64,000 nt of DNA, taken from NCBI GenBank assembly GCA_021464415.1, contig CM038467.1:14897411-14961410 (forward strand), written 5' to 3'. Below the pieces are notes generated by a model that saw only the letters and a program-made list of their open reading frames with translations, searched no databases and was not told the DNA's origin. This stretch comes from Lonicera japonica. Its lineage: Eukaryota; Streptophyta; Magnoliopsida; Dipsacales; Caprifoliaceae. Position numbers and translations under genes: made by a program. How positions within the stretch are numbered: position 1 is the stretch's first letter; each line of letters opens with the position of its first letter. Shown piece after piece: positions 38,575 to 49,793 of the stretch.

Positions 38575-39502
38575 TTCAGAAGGAGCGAGGTTTTCAACAA
38601 TATGAGATTGAGTGAAGTGAAACTAATAGAGGGTTTTTTTGATGAGATTGAATTGAATAATAATAATTAAGGAGGGTTTAAGCTTTTCCTTCAGGATTGT
38701 CTTCTTTTGGGAAATCCGAATCCATGACGTCGGTGCTGCAAGAGAATGGGCTATTCTTTATGGACCGGGCCCAAGTGATACTACTTACTAACAGCATTAA
38801 CGGGCCAGAGCAAGTCCCATTCTGCTTTCTGGAAAGAAAATTAACTGCTTCAATGTTAAATATTATATTTAAAATGTTATGAATATATGTGATAAGGACA
38901 TTGTTTTTGAACCCTGAAAACTTGTGATAAATCAAATTGTGTGATGGAAATAGGATTTTTTTAGTAAACAGTATCTTTGACATTGGTTAGAAATTATTGT
39001 TCATGTTCAAGTATCACCAATTATAACATTTTTTATCCGTAGGTTAAATAAATTAAAAGGTTAACTAAATTGATTATACTGGTTGACGTCGAGTCCGTGT
39101 GACCATTAGGTCTTAATCCGATGAATAAGCTTCCTTATCATATACCCTCCAATACCATATTAGAGTTTAGAACAACCAAAACCATTGGTAATGAATGGAG
39201 TGGCTACCCTTTACCACTATATATTTGCTTTGGGATGATCACTTTTTTTGATGTAGTATTTATAATCTCAAAAATAATGTTTGCAAAATACTTAAATTTT
39301 ATAAGAAATTAAATAAATATGTGACAAAGTAATTGATAGAATATTGTTATCTCAAGTATGCATGGGTTTTTTTTTTTTTTTTTTTCTCAAAAGTCTCTTT
39401 ATCTTATTAAATAGGATAAGTGATCCTGCCTATATAAGGTCATACTCAAGTGATGTGGGTTGAGCCTTTTTTATGTTGCTTGCTATCACCTACTACAATC
39501 AT
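38575..39502. other. Upstream region of the DnaJ gene
   Basis: No gene was found. The first ~100 bp upstream of the DnaJ ATG are probably its leader. From about 38880 the sequence is AT-rich, with a T run at 39368-39385. The DNA around 39395-39500, into which the hAT element inserted, resembles the start of an older repeat that resumes after 40489, but I could not classify it. Confidence 0.5.
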
Positions 39503-40481
39503 CAAAGCCGGCCTTGGGGCAGGTAGGCAGGGCGATTGCCCAGGGCTTAAAAGTGAGGAGGGGTACCAATTTTTTGTATATGTGTATATATATGTTAAAG
39601 AGATTTAATCAAGAAGGTATCTTTCCAAAAAAATAATTGCAATTTTTCAATATATGTTGGATTCTATTTTGATGCAACAAAGTTTGTTTTATTAGATAAC
39701 GATGAATTGAGAAGATCTTGCATAAATCTTGAAAATGCTTTAAAAGTTGATGATATTTCTAGTATTAATGTAAAGTGTTTATACTCAAAATTACAAGTAT
39801 TACAATTAGTCTTACCAAGTGAATCATACGAAACAAATAAACCATGGGCATCTATTAAAATTATGGAGTTTGTAAAAGATATAGAATTTCCTCATGTGAT
39901 GCTTACTTGTAAACTTTTATTGACTTTACATATGACTCTGATATCTGTAGAAATGAGTTTTTCCAAATTACAACTATTAAAATCTTACTTGCGAACCACT
40001 ATGAGTCAAGGTTGATTGAATGGATTAGCAATTTTATGCAATAAAAAGGACATCTCAGAACATCTTGACTATGAAGTTATAATTGATGATTTTGTTGCTC
40101 AAAATACAAGAAGTCATTTTAAGTAATTGTTTTGATCGAAATTTTATTGCTACTTTTATTTTGTAGTACGTTTTAGCATGTGGTGTTGTTTTGGAGCATT
40201 TAAAAACTTTTTGGAAGATGAAATACACATAAAGGCAAAAGATGAAACATATATATGCTTGAAATATTCGTTGTTTTAGTTTTGATATTATGTAAACTCG
40301 TAGATTTCCACATGAAACTAGTAAACACTTTGAATTCTTAATTGTAACGTGTTTTCAGTGAAATTAAACTCTTTTCATTGAAATAAAATTAATTTATTTT
40401 TTAATATAAAAATTAAATATTTAAGAGGGGCATTATTTTAGAATTTCGCCCGGGACCTAAAAATTGTCAGTACCGGCTCTG
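39503..40481. mobile_element. Internally deleted hAT element, 979 bp, 8-bp TSD
   Basis: The identical 8-mer ACAATCAT flanks both ends (39495-39502 and 40482-40489), as expected of the hAT superfamily. The ends are short inverted repeats: CAAAGCCGGCC on the left and, read inverted, CAGAGCCGGTA on the right. Inside is a remnant of transposase (see the pseudogene entry). At under 1 kb with no catalytic core it is non-autonomous. Confidence 0.88.
39707..40123 (+). pseudogene. hAT transposase C-terminal remnant (ZMYM1/TTF-type group)
   Basis: The plus strand reads like the tail of ZMYM1-like hAT transposases. A helical stretch ends in SVEMSFSKLQLLKSYLRTTM, the hAT dimerisation core (normally ..ERSFSKLK). 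After a TGA at about 40013 the same frame continues with LNGLAILCNKKDISEHLDYE and ends ..NTRSHFK*. The zinc finger and the catalytic DDE region are absent. It is broken by at least one stop codon. Confidence 0.82.
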
Positions 40482-40489
40482 ACAATCAT

Positions 40490-40919
40490 ACCATGACGCG
40501 GGTAGCTAGGCACTACCGCACTAACAATACTGGGTCTGTGTATTTGGAGTGCTAGTATGGTCTCTCACTCCCCCAGGGGAATCAGATCAAGGGTTTACTC
40601 TTTGTATTGAAAACAACTAATTTTTGTTTAATTCCTCCTAAAATCTCCGAACTACTCAAAAGAATTGAAAAAACAAAAGCATATGATGAGTTAATATTAA
40701 ATAGACTACAAAAGTTGATATCATCATATACATTACGCAGTTGCTCACATAGCATCAGTACAATTAGTTCTACATATTACACAAGTTAGTTTGTTTCGCA
40801 GTTGTTCTTTGTGAATGCATCTTCAGCTAGTTTGTTTTGCATTTGCTTCCTTATGAATCCAGCTTAGGACCATGTTTCTTTCCTTATCACTTGCCTTTAC
40901 GATCATGTTTCTTTCCCTA
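40490..40919. other. Sequence between the hAT element and the CDCA7-like gene
   Basis: No gene. It contains a short tandem duplication of the phrase CTTTCC.TATCACTTGCCTTTA (about 40876-40932) that overlaps the stop codon of the CDCA7-like gene. The rest is probably its 3' UTR and intergenic DNA. Confidence 0.5.
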
Positions 40920-43892
40920 TCACTTGCCTTTATCTGCTCTTTGAAGCTCATGCATCAGCAGATGTGCCACTGAATCGTATCCCATCTCCCTAGCTATTTT
41001 TGAGTCAAATCATATTAATATTAAAATTTATGTAAATAAAAATCAACGAACAATTTAAATTACTATTAAAGGTTATGTAAATAAAAATCAACGAAGAAAT
41101 GAGTATGAATTCAGACTAACCTCTGAAAATCGCTATCCCAGTTGGAACCATCTTTCTCCTCTTTAAGCACAATGAGCTAATCCGAAAACAAACAAAAAAA
41201 AAGTTTTTACAAGTTTACAATACTAAAAGATGAACATGAATTATGATGCAAGTACCTGTTACATATCCAGTAGCGCTTGATTCCTTTCTCTTCTATACAG
41301 TGGGGGCACATCCATTCTTTATTTTCTCTGACATCCTCCATTTCTATCATTTTATAATTTCACGAAAAAAACTAAGCTTCCTTCCAAAATTCCCCTCCTA
41401 TATTATCAGAACTTGAATAGCTATTCTATATATATTATCAGAACTTAAGCTTTGACTTACCTTCACCGTACCTGACCTTAAGACAAGCTCGACAAAGAAC
41501 GCCATTGGTCGAATGACATACTGAACAATCTGTTTTGCCTGTACAAGAATTGTTATAGGCATGTTAAAACTACAAGAAGAATTAATGCAAGAGGTAGAAA
41601 GAACATTTGTTGTAATCACTAACCTATGCATGGTTGATCCGTATCTAAATCACTGCACCGTTTGCAATCTTCTTCACCACACAATTTCTTTTGTCTGCAT
41701 TTGTTGTTTTAATCTGTTAATAGTCTGCATGTCTAAAATAGAACTAAATACAAAAGGTAGAGTTGGCACTTGACAGGTGGGATACATCTAAAATAAGTTC
41801 TATGCACCACCAAACTGTGAAGCGTGGATTCTTTCAAAGGGTGAACGCACCAAAATCAAATTCCATTATCCCATGGTTGTACTAAGATCACAAGAATTTT
41901 AATACCAAACTTGCCACAGCAAAACTAATAATAGAACTGTATTTTATGATAAGTTGAGAGAGGAAAAATGACAAGTGTGTTTAAGCTATTTGATCTACAC
42001 CGTTTTTAGAGATTAGTAAGCTTCGTTCTTGATTCTTGACTACATATCTTTTCCTTTTTGATATTTTCAAATTTCCCAATCACAGCCGCATCCTTGCTTC
42101 ATATATACCAAACAAGAAAACAGTTTCCTCTTTGAAACTACCCCTCTCAAAGATTTGCTTCAGAACACATCAGACATTCGATCAAGATTCTATTGTGCCA
42201 CTTAAAAATCTTATCCAGAACATTAGTCATGAGCAAGTTTAACACGGAATGACGGTGATCATTGGGAATTTTGGACTTTAATATGCACCCCTAAATTCTT
42301 AATCTTGCCGAGTTTTTATTCCAAGTTTGTGTAGTTCTTTTTTATTACTGAAATGATGTATGAAACAATAAATGCTATAGCAGTCCAAATAACAGCCTTA
42401 ACAGGTATTTGGCATTCTTCAACCGACATGTTTAAACCAAAATCATTTGTCCGCCATTAACTTGGGCAAGAAAACAACTAAATTTGGAGAGGTTTCATTA
42501 TAAAACCTCCCTAAAGTGCAAGTGCAACCTGCTTATACAATTAACTTACTACGATTTTGATAAACCAAAGCCAGTTGATGTGTGATACTCTCAGTTTGCA
42601 CCATATTCCGTGCCTTCTAATTTAAGATTTATATTTCTAAAATCAGTGTACCAAATATGAAGATAGTTATATTGGTTTTCATGATTGATTACATGAAATT
42701 CAGTATTTTCTCAGCAATTCAAATACCAAATATTAATTTAGAATGAAAGAGAATCAACTTAACAACAAAGGAATAAAAAATGCGCATGAGGGTGTTAAGA
42801 CCTGCAGAAGTGGCAGCAAATCCCAAAAACAGGATCATAGACGCTTCCCCTGCCCTTGCTCGTACAGCGCCGGTCCAAAACATATTGCGAAAGCTGAGTA
42901 CGCAAACCCTGTAGCCTCACCAATGGTGCATTTGCAGGCCTCTTCTCTTCTTCCCCTTCAATATATTCAAACAAACTCCCTTTACCTAATCCAAATCCAA
43001 CATATTTAGATGATAAGGCATCAATACGTGTCTTCATTGTAACTTCCTCTCTCTGATAGTGACTACATATCTATATCTGTCTATTCTATTAATGGCAATC
43101 AAGGTTTAGTACATATAATAAATTAATAAAGTATCCTTCATGTTTAAGAAAATAAAATGCAGCTTGATTAGGGATTCTGTCCCAAATGCAACTTGACCAA
43201 ACGCTATCTATTGGAGTGTTTTAAAACTCTACTATATCAAGAATTAGCAAGTATAGTATTGCACAAATATCGAGTACACCACCGAATCCTAATAATAATA
43301 AAAGTAATCAGAATGATTGGAGGAATAACGTTTTTGCGGAAGAGATGAATCGCCAGAGTTTCCCCTCAAACGATGGGATCGACGGAAAGAAATGTGCTCG
43401 GATTTGAAATCGGGGCTTGTGCGCTTCAACCGATTAGAACGACGCAATGGGGTGAGGCTGTAATCAACTTTTTGGTACTTCCTCACAGATTTTGCTGGAG
43501 AAGTGATAGATCGAAGCTCTGATAGGGTTTTTTGCAGTCCTAGAGTCGCCAATCGAGCCTGTTCTTTCAAATTTCAACATCATTATGCGTGCACATAATG
43601 CAAATACATACAAAAATTACAATAAAAATAATACTTAAGCAAGACATGAATTTGAAGATGAAACGCATATAGTATTACCACTTGACCAAATACAAGGGCT
43701 ATCCTGTTTTAAAAATCTAATCATAATGCAACAAATTACTAAGTACCATATTGTATATGCCTTTTGTGTGCCAATACGTATATATATATATATATATTAT
43801 ATGTATACAGAGAGATGGAGAAAGACCTTGTTTTCCAAAATGCGAGCATTTCTGAGATCTTCGTAGTCGCTCTTTGCATTGAGTCTGCCCAT
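40920..43892 (-). CDS. CDCA7-like zf-4CXXC_R1 zinc-finger protein, 8 exons
   Basis: Exons on the minus strand: 43827-43892, 43330-43558, 42802-43048, 41624-41694, 41461-41538, 41256-41343, 41121-41176, 40920-40993. All but the second/third junction are well supported by GT..AG and by phase. That junction is the best choice that keeps frame, but AG repeats near 43050 allow alternatives. The product is about 302 residues. The start reads MGRLNAKSDYEDLRNARILE, then a basic region with RRSNRLKR. The cysteine-rich domain follows (GICCHFCRQKKLCGEEDCKR, CSVCHSTNGVLCRACLKVRYGE, MCPHCIEEKGIKRYWICN). After KRRKMVPTGIAI it ends GYDSVAHLLMHELQRADKGK. In animals CDCA7 binds DNA and activates the remodeller HELLS to maintain DNA methylation; plant homologues are thought to work with DDM1. 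It should act in the nucleus. Confidence 0.9.
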
Positions 43893-44359
43893 CGTTCTGT
43901 TCTAGTGGCGACCGCGATTGTCTGTGGCTGTTTTGAAATGGTGAGGGTTTAAAGAGGGCTCCTGGTTATTATGACAACCCTGTCACTTATCAAGCTGGAT
44001 AGACAAATAGAAGAAGAGTATCCTTTGTTTTTCTTATTTCTTTTCTGTTTTGTCCGTCAAAGGTGACAAGCTGCGACTTTCTTTCTCACCATGTTTGATT
44101 AACGGATATATTTTCAAATTTCAAAATGTAAAGTGGCCTCACTTGGTTCACATTGTCTGGGTAGTCTTGAGCTAGACCTCAACAAATCGGCCTAGATGTC
44201 TGAAATTCAATTCGCCCACTGCAGATTGTTTGACCAGTTAACATGTTTTTGGCCGACTCGAGTATCATAAGGTTGAACCATGGATTGAGGTTATATCTTT
44301 AGGCCTGCCGGTGGACTGGCCCGACCCGAGGCTTTTAGGACAGCACATAGCTTGGACTA
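43893..44359. other. Upstream region of the CDCA7-like gene
   Basis: No further gene. The first ~100 bp should hold the leader and core promoter of the CDCA7-like gene (transcribed leftwards). I see no clear TATA element. Confidence 0.45.
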
Positions 44360-44678
44360 AAACACATCAATGATATATTTATATATAACCCCATTTCCTA
44401 AACGGATTAATCTTTGTGGATTGGTTCAACACGTGTGGACCAATCTGGTCCGGGCTTTGGGCTTGTATAAGTTTTTTATACAAAATAGTTTTAGAAAATT
44501 TTATTTTTCAAGTTACTTTTTCAGAGTTTTTTTGAACCAATCCACAAAGATTAATCCGTTTAGGAAATGGGGTTATATATAAATATATCATTGATGTGTT
44601 TGTGGACCAATCTGGTCCGGGCTTTGGGCTTGTATAAGTTTTTTATACAAAATAGTTTTAGAAAATTTTATTTTTCAA
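44360..44678. repeat. Perfect 70-bp inverted repeat interleaved with a perfect 78-bp direct repeat
   Basis: Arm A (44360-44429, starting AAACACATCAATGATATATT) recurs exactly inverted at 44532-44601 (70/70 by eye). Block B (44434-44511, starting TGTGGACCAATCTGGTCCGG) recurs exactly in direct orientation at 44601-44678 (78/78). The order is therefore A - 4 bp - B - 20 bp - inverted A - B. The lack of any mismatch implies a very recent event or an assembly error. Confidence 0.95.
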
Positions 44679-44688
44679 ATAAAATTTA

Positions 44689-45074
44689 AGGTAAAAAACA
44701 CTAAACCCCCTCAAACTATCATTTTTTTTGCACTAAACCCCCCCATCTTCTAAAAGTGACATTAAACCCCCTCAACTATTATATGTTATCACTTAACCCC
44801 CAAATTACATAAATGCCCTTGTACAAAGTTTGGTAAAAAACACTAAACCCCCTCAAATTATCACTTTTTGGCACTAAACCCCCCTAAACTATCACAACTT
44901 AACACTTTACCCCCTAATTTATAAAAGGTCATTTATTTACAAGTGCATTTATGTAATTTTAGGGGTTAAGTGATAAAATATAATAGTTGAGGGGGGTTTA
45001 GTGTCACTTTTAAAAGATGGGGGGGGGTTAGTGTAAAAAAATAATAGTTTGAGGAGGTTTATTGTTTTTTACCC
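44689..45074. mobile_element. MULE-like MITE, 386 bp, with 9-bp TSD
   Basis: TAAAATTTA flanks both ends (44680-44688 and 45075-45083), a 9-bp duplication typical of Mutator-like elements. The left end is AGGTAAAAAACACTAAACCC; the right end, read inverted, is GGGTAAAAAACAATAAACCT. The long inverted arms are built from repeated CACTAAACCCCC and TCAAACTATCA motifs. In the middle (44833-44930) the terminal phrase GGTAAAAAACACTAAACCCC appears a second time. It is non-coding. Confidence 0.88.
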
Positions 45075-45083
45075 TAAAATTTA

Positions 45084-46677
45084 TTACGAAATTTATTTTT
45101 TAAATTTCAAAAGTGGCCAAACCACTTCCAAAACGGTTCCCACTTTCTCTCCATTTTCCCTTGGATTTCTCTACCAAAATGGATATTTCTCATCTTTCCG
45201 TTCATATATATATTTTTTAATAAAAACGGAAGAATTTCTTCTAGAAAAAACATACAAAAGCTTATCGTCTTCTACCAAAAAATAATCCATTCTTAGAAAA
45301 AAAAATTAGAGCCTCTGGCAAGAAATTTTTAGCCTCCGACGGTAAAAGGTTTACCGATTCCAAGCGTCTATTGAGTTGGTTTTTGTCAAACGATCAACTG
45401 TAGTGCACGTCGATCGTAGAGAAGAATATCTGGACTGTTTCATCCTGGGAACGGCGTGGCAAGAACATAACTGCTAGAACAATTCCAAGCAGAGCCGTAA
45501 AACGTCTTAAAGAGGGCAACCTAATCCGCGACTCAACCTTGTGTATTATTTTCCTTTGTTTCATTTCCACTTCTGCAGTCTTTATTAACAACAAAACACC
45601 ATTTTAAAACTAAAATAAAGCAAAGTTATTTTCTCTCTTTTCATTGTTTGTCTTGCTTACGCTCTCTCTTCATTCACCTTTTTCTCTCTCTTCATAAACT
45701 TAAATCAAGATCTCATCTATTAAAGATTTCTCTCTTCTCCTTTCAAATTCTATTTTAAACAACTTTTTTGTCTAGGTTCTGTAATTAAATAAATGCAATA
45801 GAGAAATGAGATATTGCTTTAATGAAACTCGATTTGGTATTACAAAATGCAACAGAGAGACAACGGCTTATAAAGAAACATAAAACTAGGGGAAATTTGA
45901 GGGTAATCAAGTATATGTTAACCTTCCCTTCTTCTTCTTTTCTTGGCGGGAAGATAGGGCTTTAATGGAACTCGATTGGGCTTGTTATTGGATATCGTAA
46001 ATTCTAATTTTTTGTTTTTTTACATAAGTCGGGGTAAATTCTCTATTTTGCTGCACGATTGAGTTTTGAGACGATGAAATAATCATATATTTTACTGCAT
46101 AATTAGGGATAAATTCACTATTTTTTGAGCCTCGGGTATTGTTTGGTTGGGTTTTTAAAAAATATTTTAGGTACTTTTTTTAAAAAATCGTGTTTGATTC
46201 ACCCATTTTAAAAACTTCAGTTAAGAAAAAAGAATATTTTTTGTCTATTTTTTCTTTTGTATTTAATTTTTTTTTGATTAAAAAATAAATATTATTTTTT
46301 AATCAATTCTTAAAAATAGTGCGTCGTATATAAATTGAATTGAAAAATAGTTTTAAAAACTGCATTGGGAATTAGCAAAAAATCCTTGAAGTATAAGGAT
46401 ACATGCAACTTAAACCCTAAATTCTCAAAAATTGAAATTTTCATACAAAAGTACAATAGTACTTCAATCTAGACCTCCCATCCATCCTAATTACAAAACA
46501 ACAAATTGAGCGTTACATGGCTGCTGACAAAGTATCGACATAGCTCTTACGTGACTAGGGCACAAAAATGGGCGGCAAATTTCCCTCCATTTACACATGG
46601 TGGTGTGGGTTATATATTACAAGAGCTATACATATATATACACACACATATACATATCCATTTTCACTCCCACGAAT
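45084..46677. other. AT-rich intergenic sequence
   Basis: No recognisable gene. A minus-strand open stretch of 66 codons at 45394-45594 is relatively GC-rich but has no motif I know. CT-rich runs lie at 45630-45740. A phrase TATTGTTTGGTTGGGTTTTT at 46138 resembles a MITE end without a partner. Confidence 0.5.
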
Positions 46678-46992
46678 ATGGATGTAGTACATTGCAATTG
46701 TGGGTTGCAAACAATTGTAAGAACATCATGGATTGATGCGAATCCGGGAAGAAGATCAGATGATGCCAATTGTTTAGGGTAAGATTGAAACAAATGCATT
46801 TGATTTATGTTCTTTTTTTGGAATTTCTCCATTTTTCCTGAAATTTTTCTCTCTTTTTCCAAGGCTCAACTTGTATGTGTTTTTTTCTAGTGGGTTAATC
46901 CATTAATGTATGCTAGAGCACTCCAAATTATCCTTGGATTGTTAAGGAAGATAGCCGACTATGAAGAGCATGCGGTGAATTGCAAAAAAATA
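46678..46992 (+). pseudogene. GRF-type zinc-finger gene relic
   Basis: From the ATG at 46678 the frame reads CNCGLQTIVRTSWIDANPGRR, the start of a plant GRF zinc finger (CxCG...S....NPGRRF.xC). It then runs into a non-matching SDDANCLG. After a GT..AG interval (donor at 46779, acceptor ending 46890), the sequence reads WVNPLMYARALQIILGLLRK up to TAA at 46992. This resembles the second half of small plant GRF proteins (..W.DPPMC.R...IIPGLL..). The two halves are out of phase by one base, which fits a 1-bp loss after the NPGRR codons. The second and third zinc ligands are not in place. GRF fingers bind nucleic acid, but this copy looks dead. Confidence 0.55.
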
Positions 46993-48534
46993 TAAAAATG
47001 GCTCTGGATTTGTTTGGTAGTGCAATCTTGGATTGCTTTGTTATTTTATTGAAAAAAATCCTTATTTTATAATATAGATTATATATTGTGTATGTACATA
47101 CGCACAGACACAGACAAGTTGAAAGAAGGTATAATGGTTTATTAAACAGTAGAAGTAGAAGGGGAAAGAAAAATTAGCCCCTCCCACCTCCAAAAAACGG
47201 ATTTTTTTTTTCCAGTCCAGTTTTTCATCCCCCAATTCCTATAAATATTTGGAGGTTGATATACTTTGCTTATTGGAAATTTTGTAGGAAATTGAGCGCA
47301 GCTTAGAAAGTGCCTTGGAGAAGGAAATTTCAATAATTCTCCACAATCCGCTTATGTTTTAAATTCTCTGTTTTTTTTTTTTGGCAAGTTTAAAGATTGT
47401 TCCAAAAAAAATAAAAAATTACAACTCTCTGTATTGCACGAGCCTTGGCCAATAAGTTCTATCATAGAAAATAATCTACAAAAAACTTTTTATTTAAAAC
47501 TACTTTTATTATTTTCGCGCATGCTGCCTTTAACCTAAAACTCCAATTCCTTTTTTAAAACTTTGTCCACCAATTTAGGCCTTTTTACAATCCTCATAAA
47601 AATTCAACTACCTTATTCGAGTATCCAATAAAAGTTATTAAAAATTTTGCGACAAAAAATGAATATGCTGGAAGTTATGAATTACTTTCCATTTTTTTCT
47701 CATTTTTCTAATTATTGGATTCCCTCATTCCTTCCACCTAATCATTGCGTTGTCTTATATCCAAATATAATGCAAATTTTGCATCACATATAATGGCGCA
47801 ACCAAACTCTCTATTGATATTTGCTTTAAAAGTTTGCTTTTATGAGTGATTGACAAGTTACAAATATTTGGTCATAGCTACAATTATATAGTAACAAAAG
47901 ACAATTTTGTTCAATGTTATGTTGAGCTCAAGACACTACACACCACACAATTTTATATTTGAAAGAAAAATTTAAATTTGAAGTTCGCAGTGTCAGTTTT
48001 CCTGACATGCATTAGTGCATTACTACCAATACTATCATAAAATAATTGATAAAGATTATGACAGAGTGCCGGAAGAGAACAAAGATATGAAAACAAAATC
48101 TATGAGTATGAAGACATTCTAGGAATAGATGATGGTTTTGATGCATAACAATTTACGGTTGAAACTTTTAGGTTGAAGATAAAAATCTGCACTAAACGGC
48201 ATAGTACGGAGTCTTTGGTCTTTTTATAGTTTATTATTCTCTGGAGTTTATTTCACCATATAACATGGTAGCCCAATAAACTTTTAAATACCTATATATA
48301 TCATTTAAGCTTTGCAGTTTAAGTCGATGATGACATGAATGAAATATTTGTTAATGAATACTCTGAGTTGTTACTTAATATTATTACACATAATTAATCA
48401 AGTTTTGTGATTCGTTATAGAGGCAAAAATATAGTGGTTATTGAAGGAGAATTTTATAAATTGTTTATTGCTGTATGTTAGAGCTTCAAAAATTAACCAA
48501 AGTAGTTGATCCATTATTATTAGATTGTTGGCAA
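46993..48534. other. AT-rich intergenic sequence
   Basis: No gene or clearly bounded repeat seen, only A/T runs and many stop codons in all frames. Confidence 0.55.
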
Positions 48535-48544
48535 AGGCACATCT

Positions 48545-49280
48545 AATTAAATATCCTTTTTTAAGTTAAAATTACTTTTACTGCTGATCACGAGGGCACA
48601 TCCAATTAAAAAGTTTCTCCTTTACGAATCAAAAATTGCTGTTAAAGGCACATTCATATTTTTTATTTGGGCATATTTTTATAGGAAACTTACTTTTTTT
48701 CACTCTTCCATTAAAAGCACTTCCAACACCCAAAAAAATCAAATAATAATAATAAAAAACCCCTCTAATATATTGTTGCAGTTTTCCTTTCTCTCCTAGT
48801 CCAATATTTCTTTTCTTACCTTGGTATTCGAATGATTGAACAAAATTTGGCCATTATTACATATATTCCACACTCCGTTAATGTGATAAGAAATAATAGC
48901 ATAGTGTTGGTCCATGAAAAGGTCTCTTAAAGATTATTACTGTCCGACTTACAATTTTACTATGAAAATGTTGAATTAAAGAATGTATTTTTACAGAAGA
49001 AGAAGTGTCCATTAAAAAGTATTTTTTTATTTTGCAATGGTAAATATACATAACTTTTGAGATCCATTTTCCATTAAAGCCTTCGAGGTTATGCACCATG
49101 ATAGTTTGCAACTGCCACAAGTTCACAAGTAGAGAAACGCATCTTGTGGTAAGAAAATTACTATTGAGTGCATTATAGATTTGATATCTTATATATTATT
49201 TATGAAAGAGAAACCTTAATTTTAATTAGATGTGCCCTTATAGTAGCAATAAAAACTAATTTTAACTTAGAATAAATAAT
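48545..49280. mobile_element. Possible fold-back element with ~75-bp inverted ends
   Basis: Sequence at about 48562-48635 (AAGTTAAAATTACTTTTACT, GGGCACATCCAATTAAAAAG, TTTCTCCTTTACG) is repeated inverted at about 49197-49275 (reading AAGTTAAAATTAGTTTTTAT, GGGCACATCTAATTAAAATT, TTTCTCTTTCAT). The inner ~560 bp hold no coding sequence. I could not find a target duplication, so superfamily and borders are open. Confidence 0.5.
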
Positions 49281-49282
49281 AC

Positions 49283-49662
49283 TTGACTCTTCTCCATTAT
49301 TTTTTTTTATTTAATTTTGTCTAATAAAGTCTAGTTCGAGACCTAAACGGACGAATTTTTTCACAAAATTTGATGGTGAAGATCTCTATAATGAGTAAAT
49401 CTTATCTACAAAAGTTCATCAAAAAACTCAAATCGCAAGTACGTGTAGTAAAAAATTGATACATATGTTCATTTTTTACTATAAAAATTTTAGATCATTT
49501 CACCCGCTTCTTATTTGAATTTTTAACGAAATTTTGTGAAAATTGATATACTCATTATAGAGATCATCTACACCAAGTTTCGTAAAAAAATATTTGTTTG
49601 GGTCTCGAACTAGATCCCATTAAATGAAATTAGATGGACTAGATAATGGAGGAGGGCCAAAT
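49283..49662. mobile_element. Fold-back MITE, ~380 bp
   Basis: About 110 bp at the left (CTTGACTCTTCTCCATTAT, TCTAGTTCGAGACC.AAAC, GATCTCTATAATGAG) pair with the right end (CTCATTATAGAGATC, GTTTGGGTCTCGAACTAGA, ATAATGGAGGAGGGCC). Only ~140 bp of loop lie between. No target duplication was identified. A MULE-type or fold-back origin is likely but not shown. Confidence 0.6.
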
Positions 49663-49793
49663 TCAAAAGAATGTGTCATAACTAAAAGATAGACATGCCT
49701 TTACTTATAACCAAATAATTATTGTTTTTATATATTAATTGTATTTAGTCAACCGATACAAACACTAAAATATCTATATTGCTATAAATGTAA

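Noticed and set aside
45394..45594. 66-codon minus-strand frame with a hydrophobic patch
   Set aside because: No family motif, no splice partner and no codon signal beyond chance for its length.
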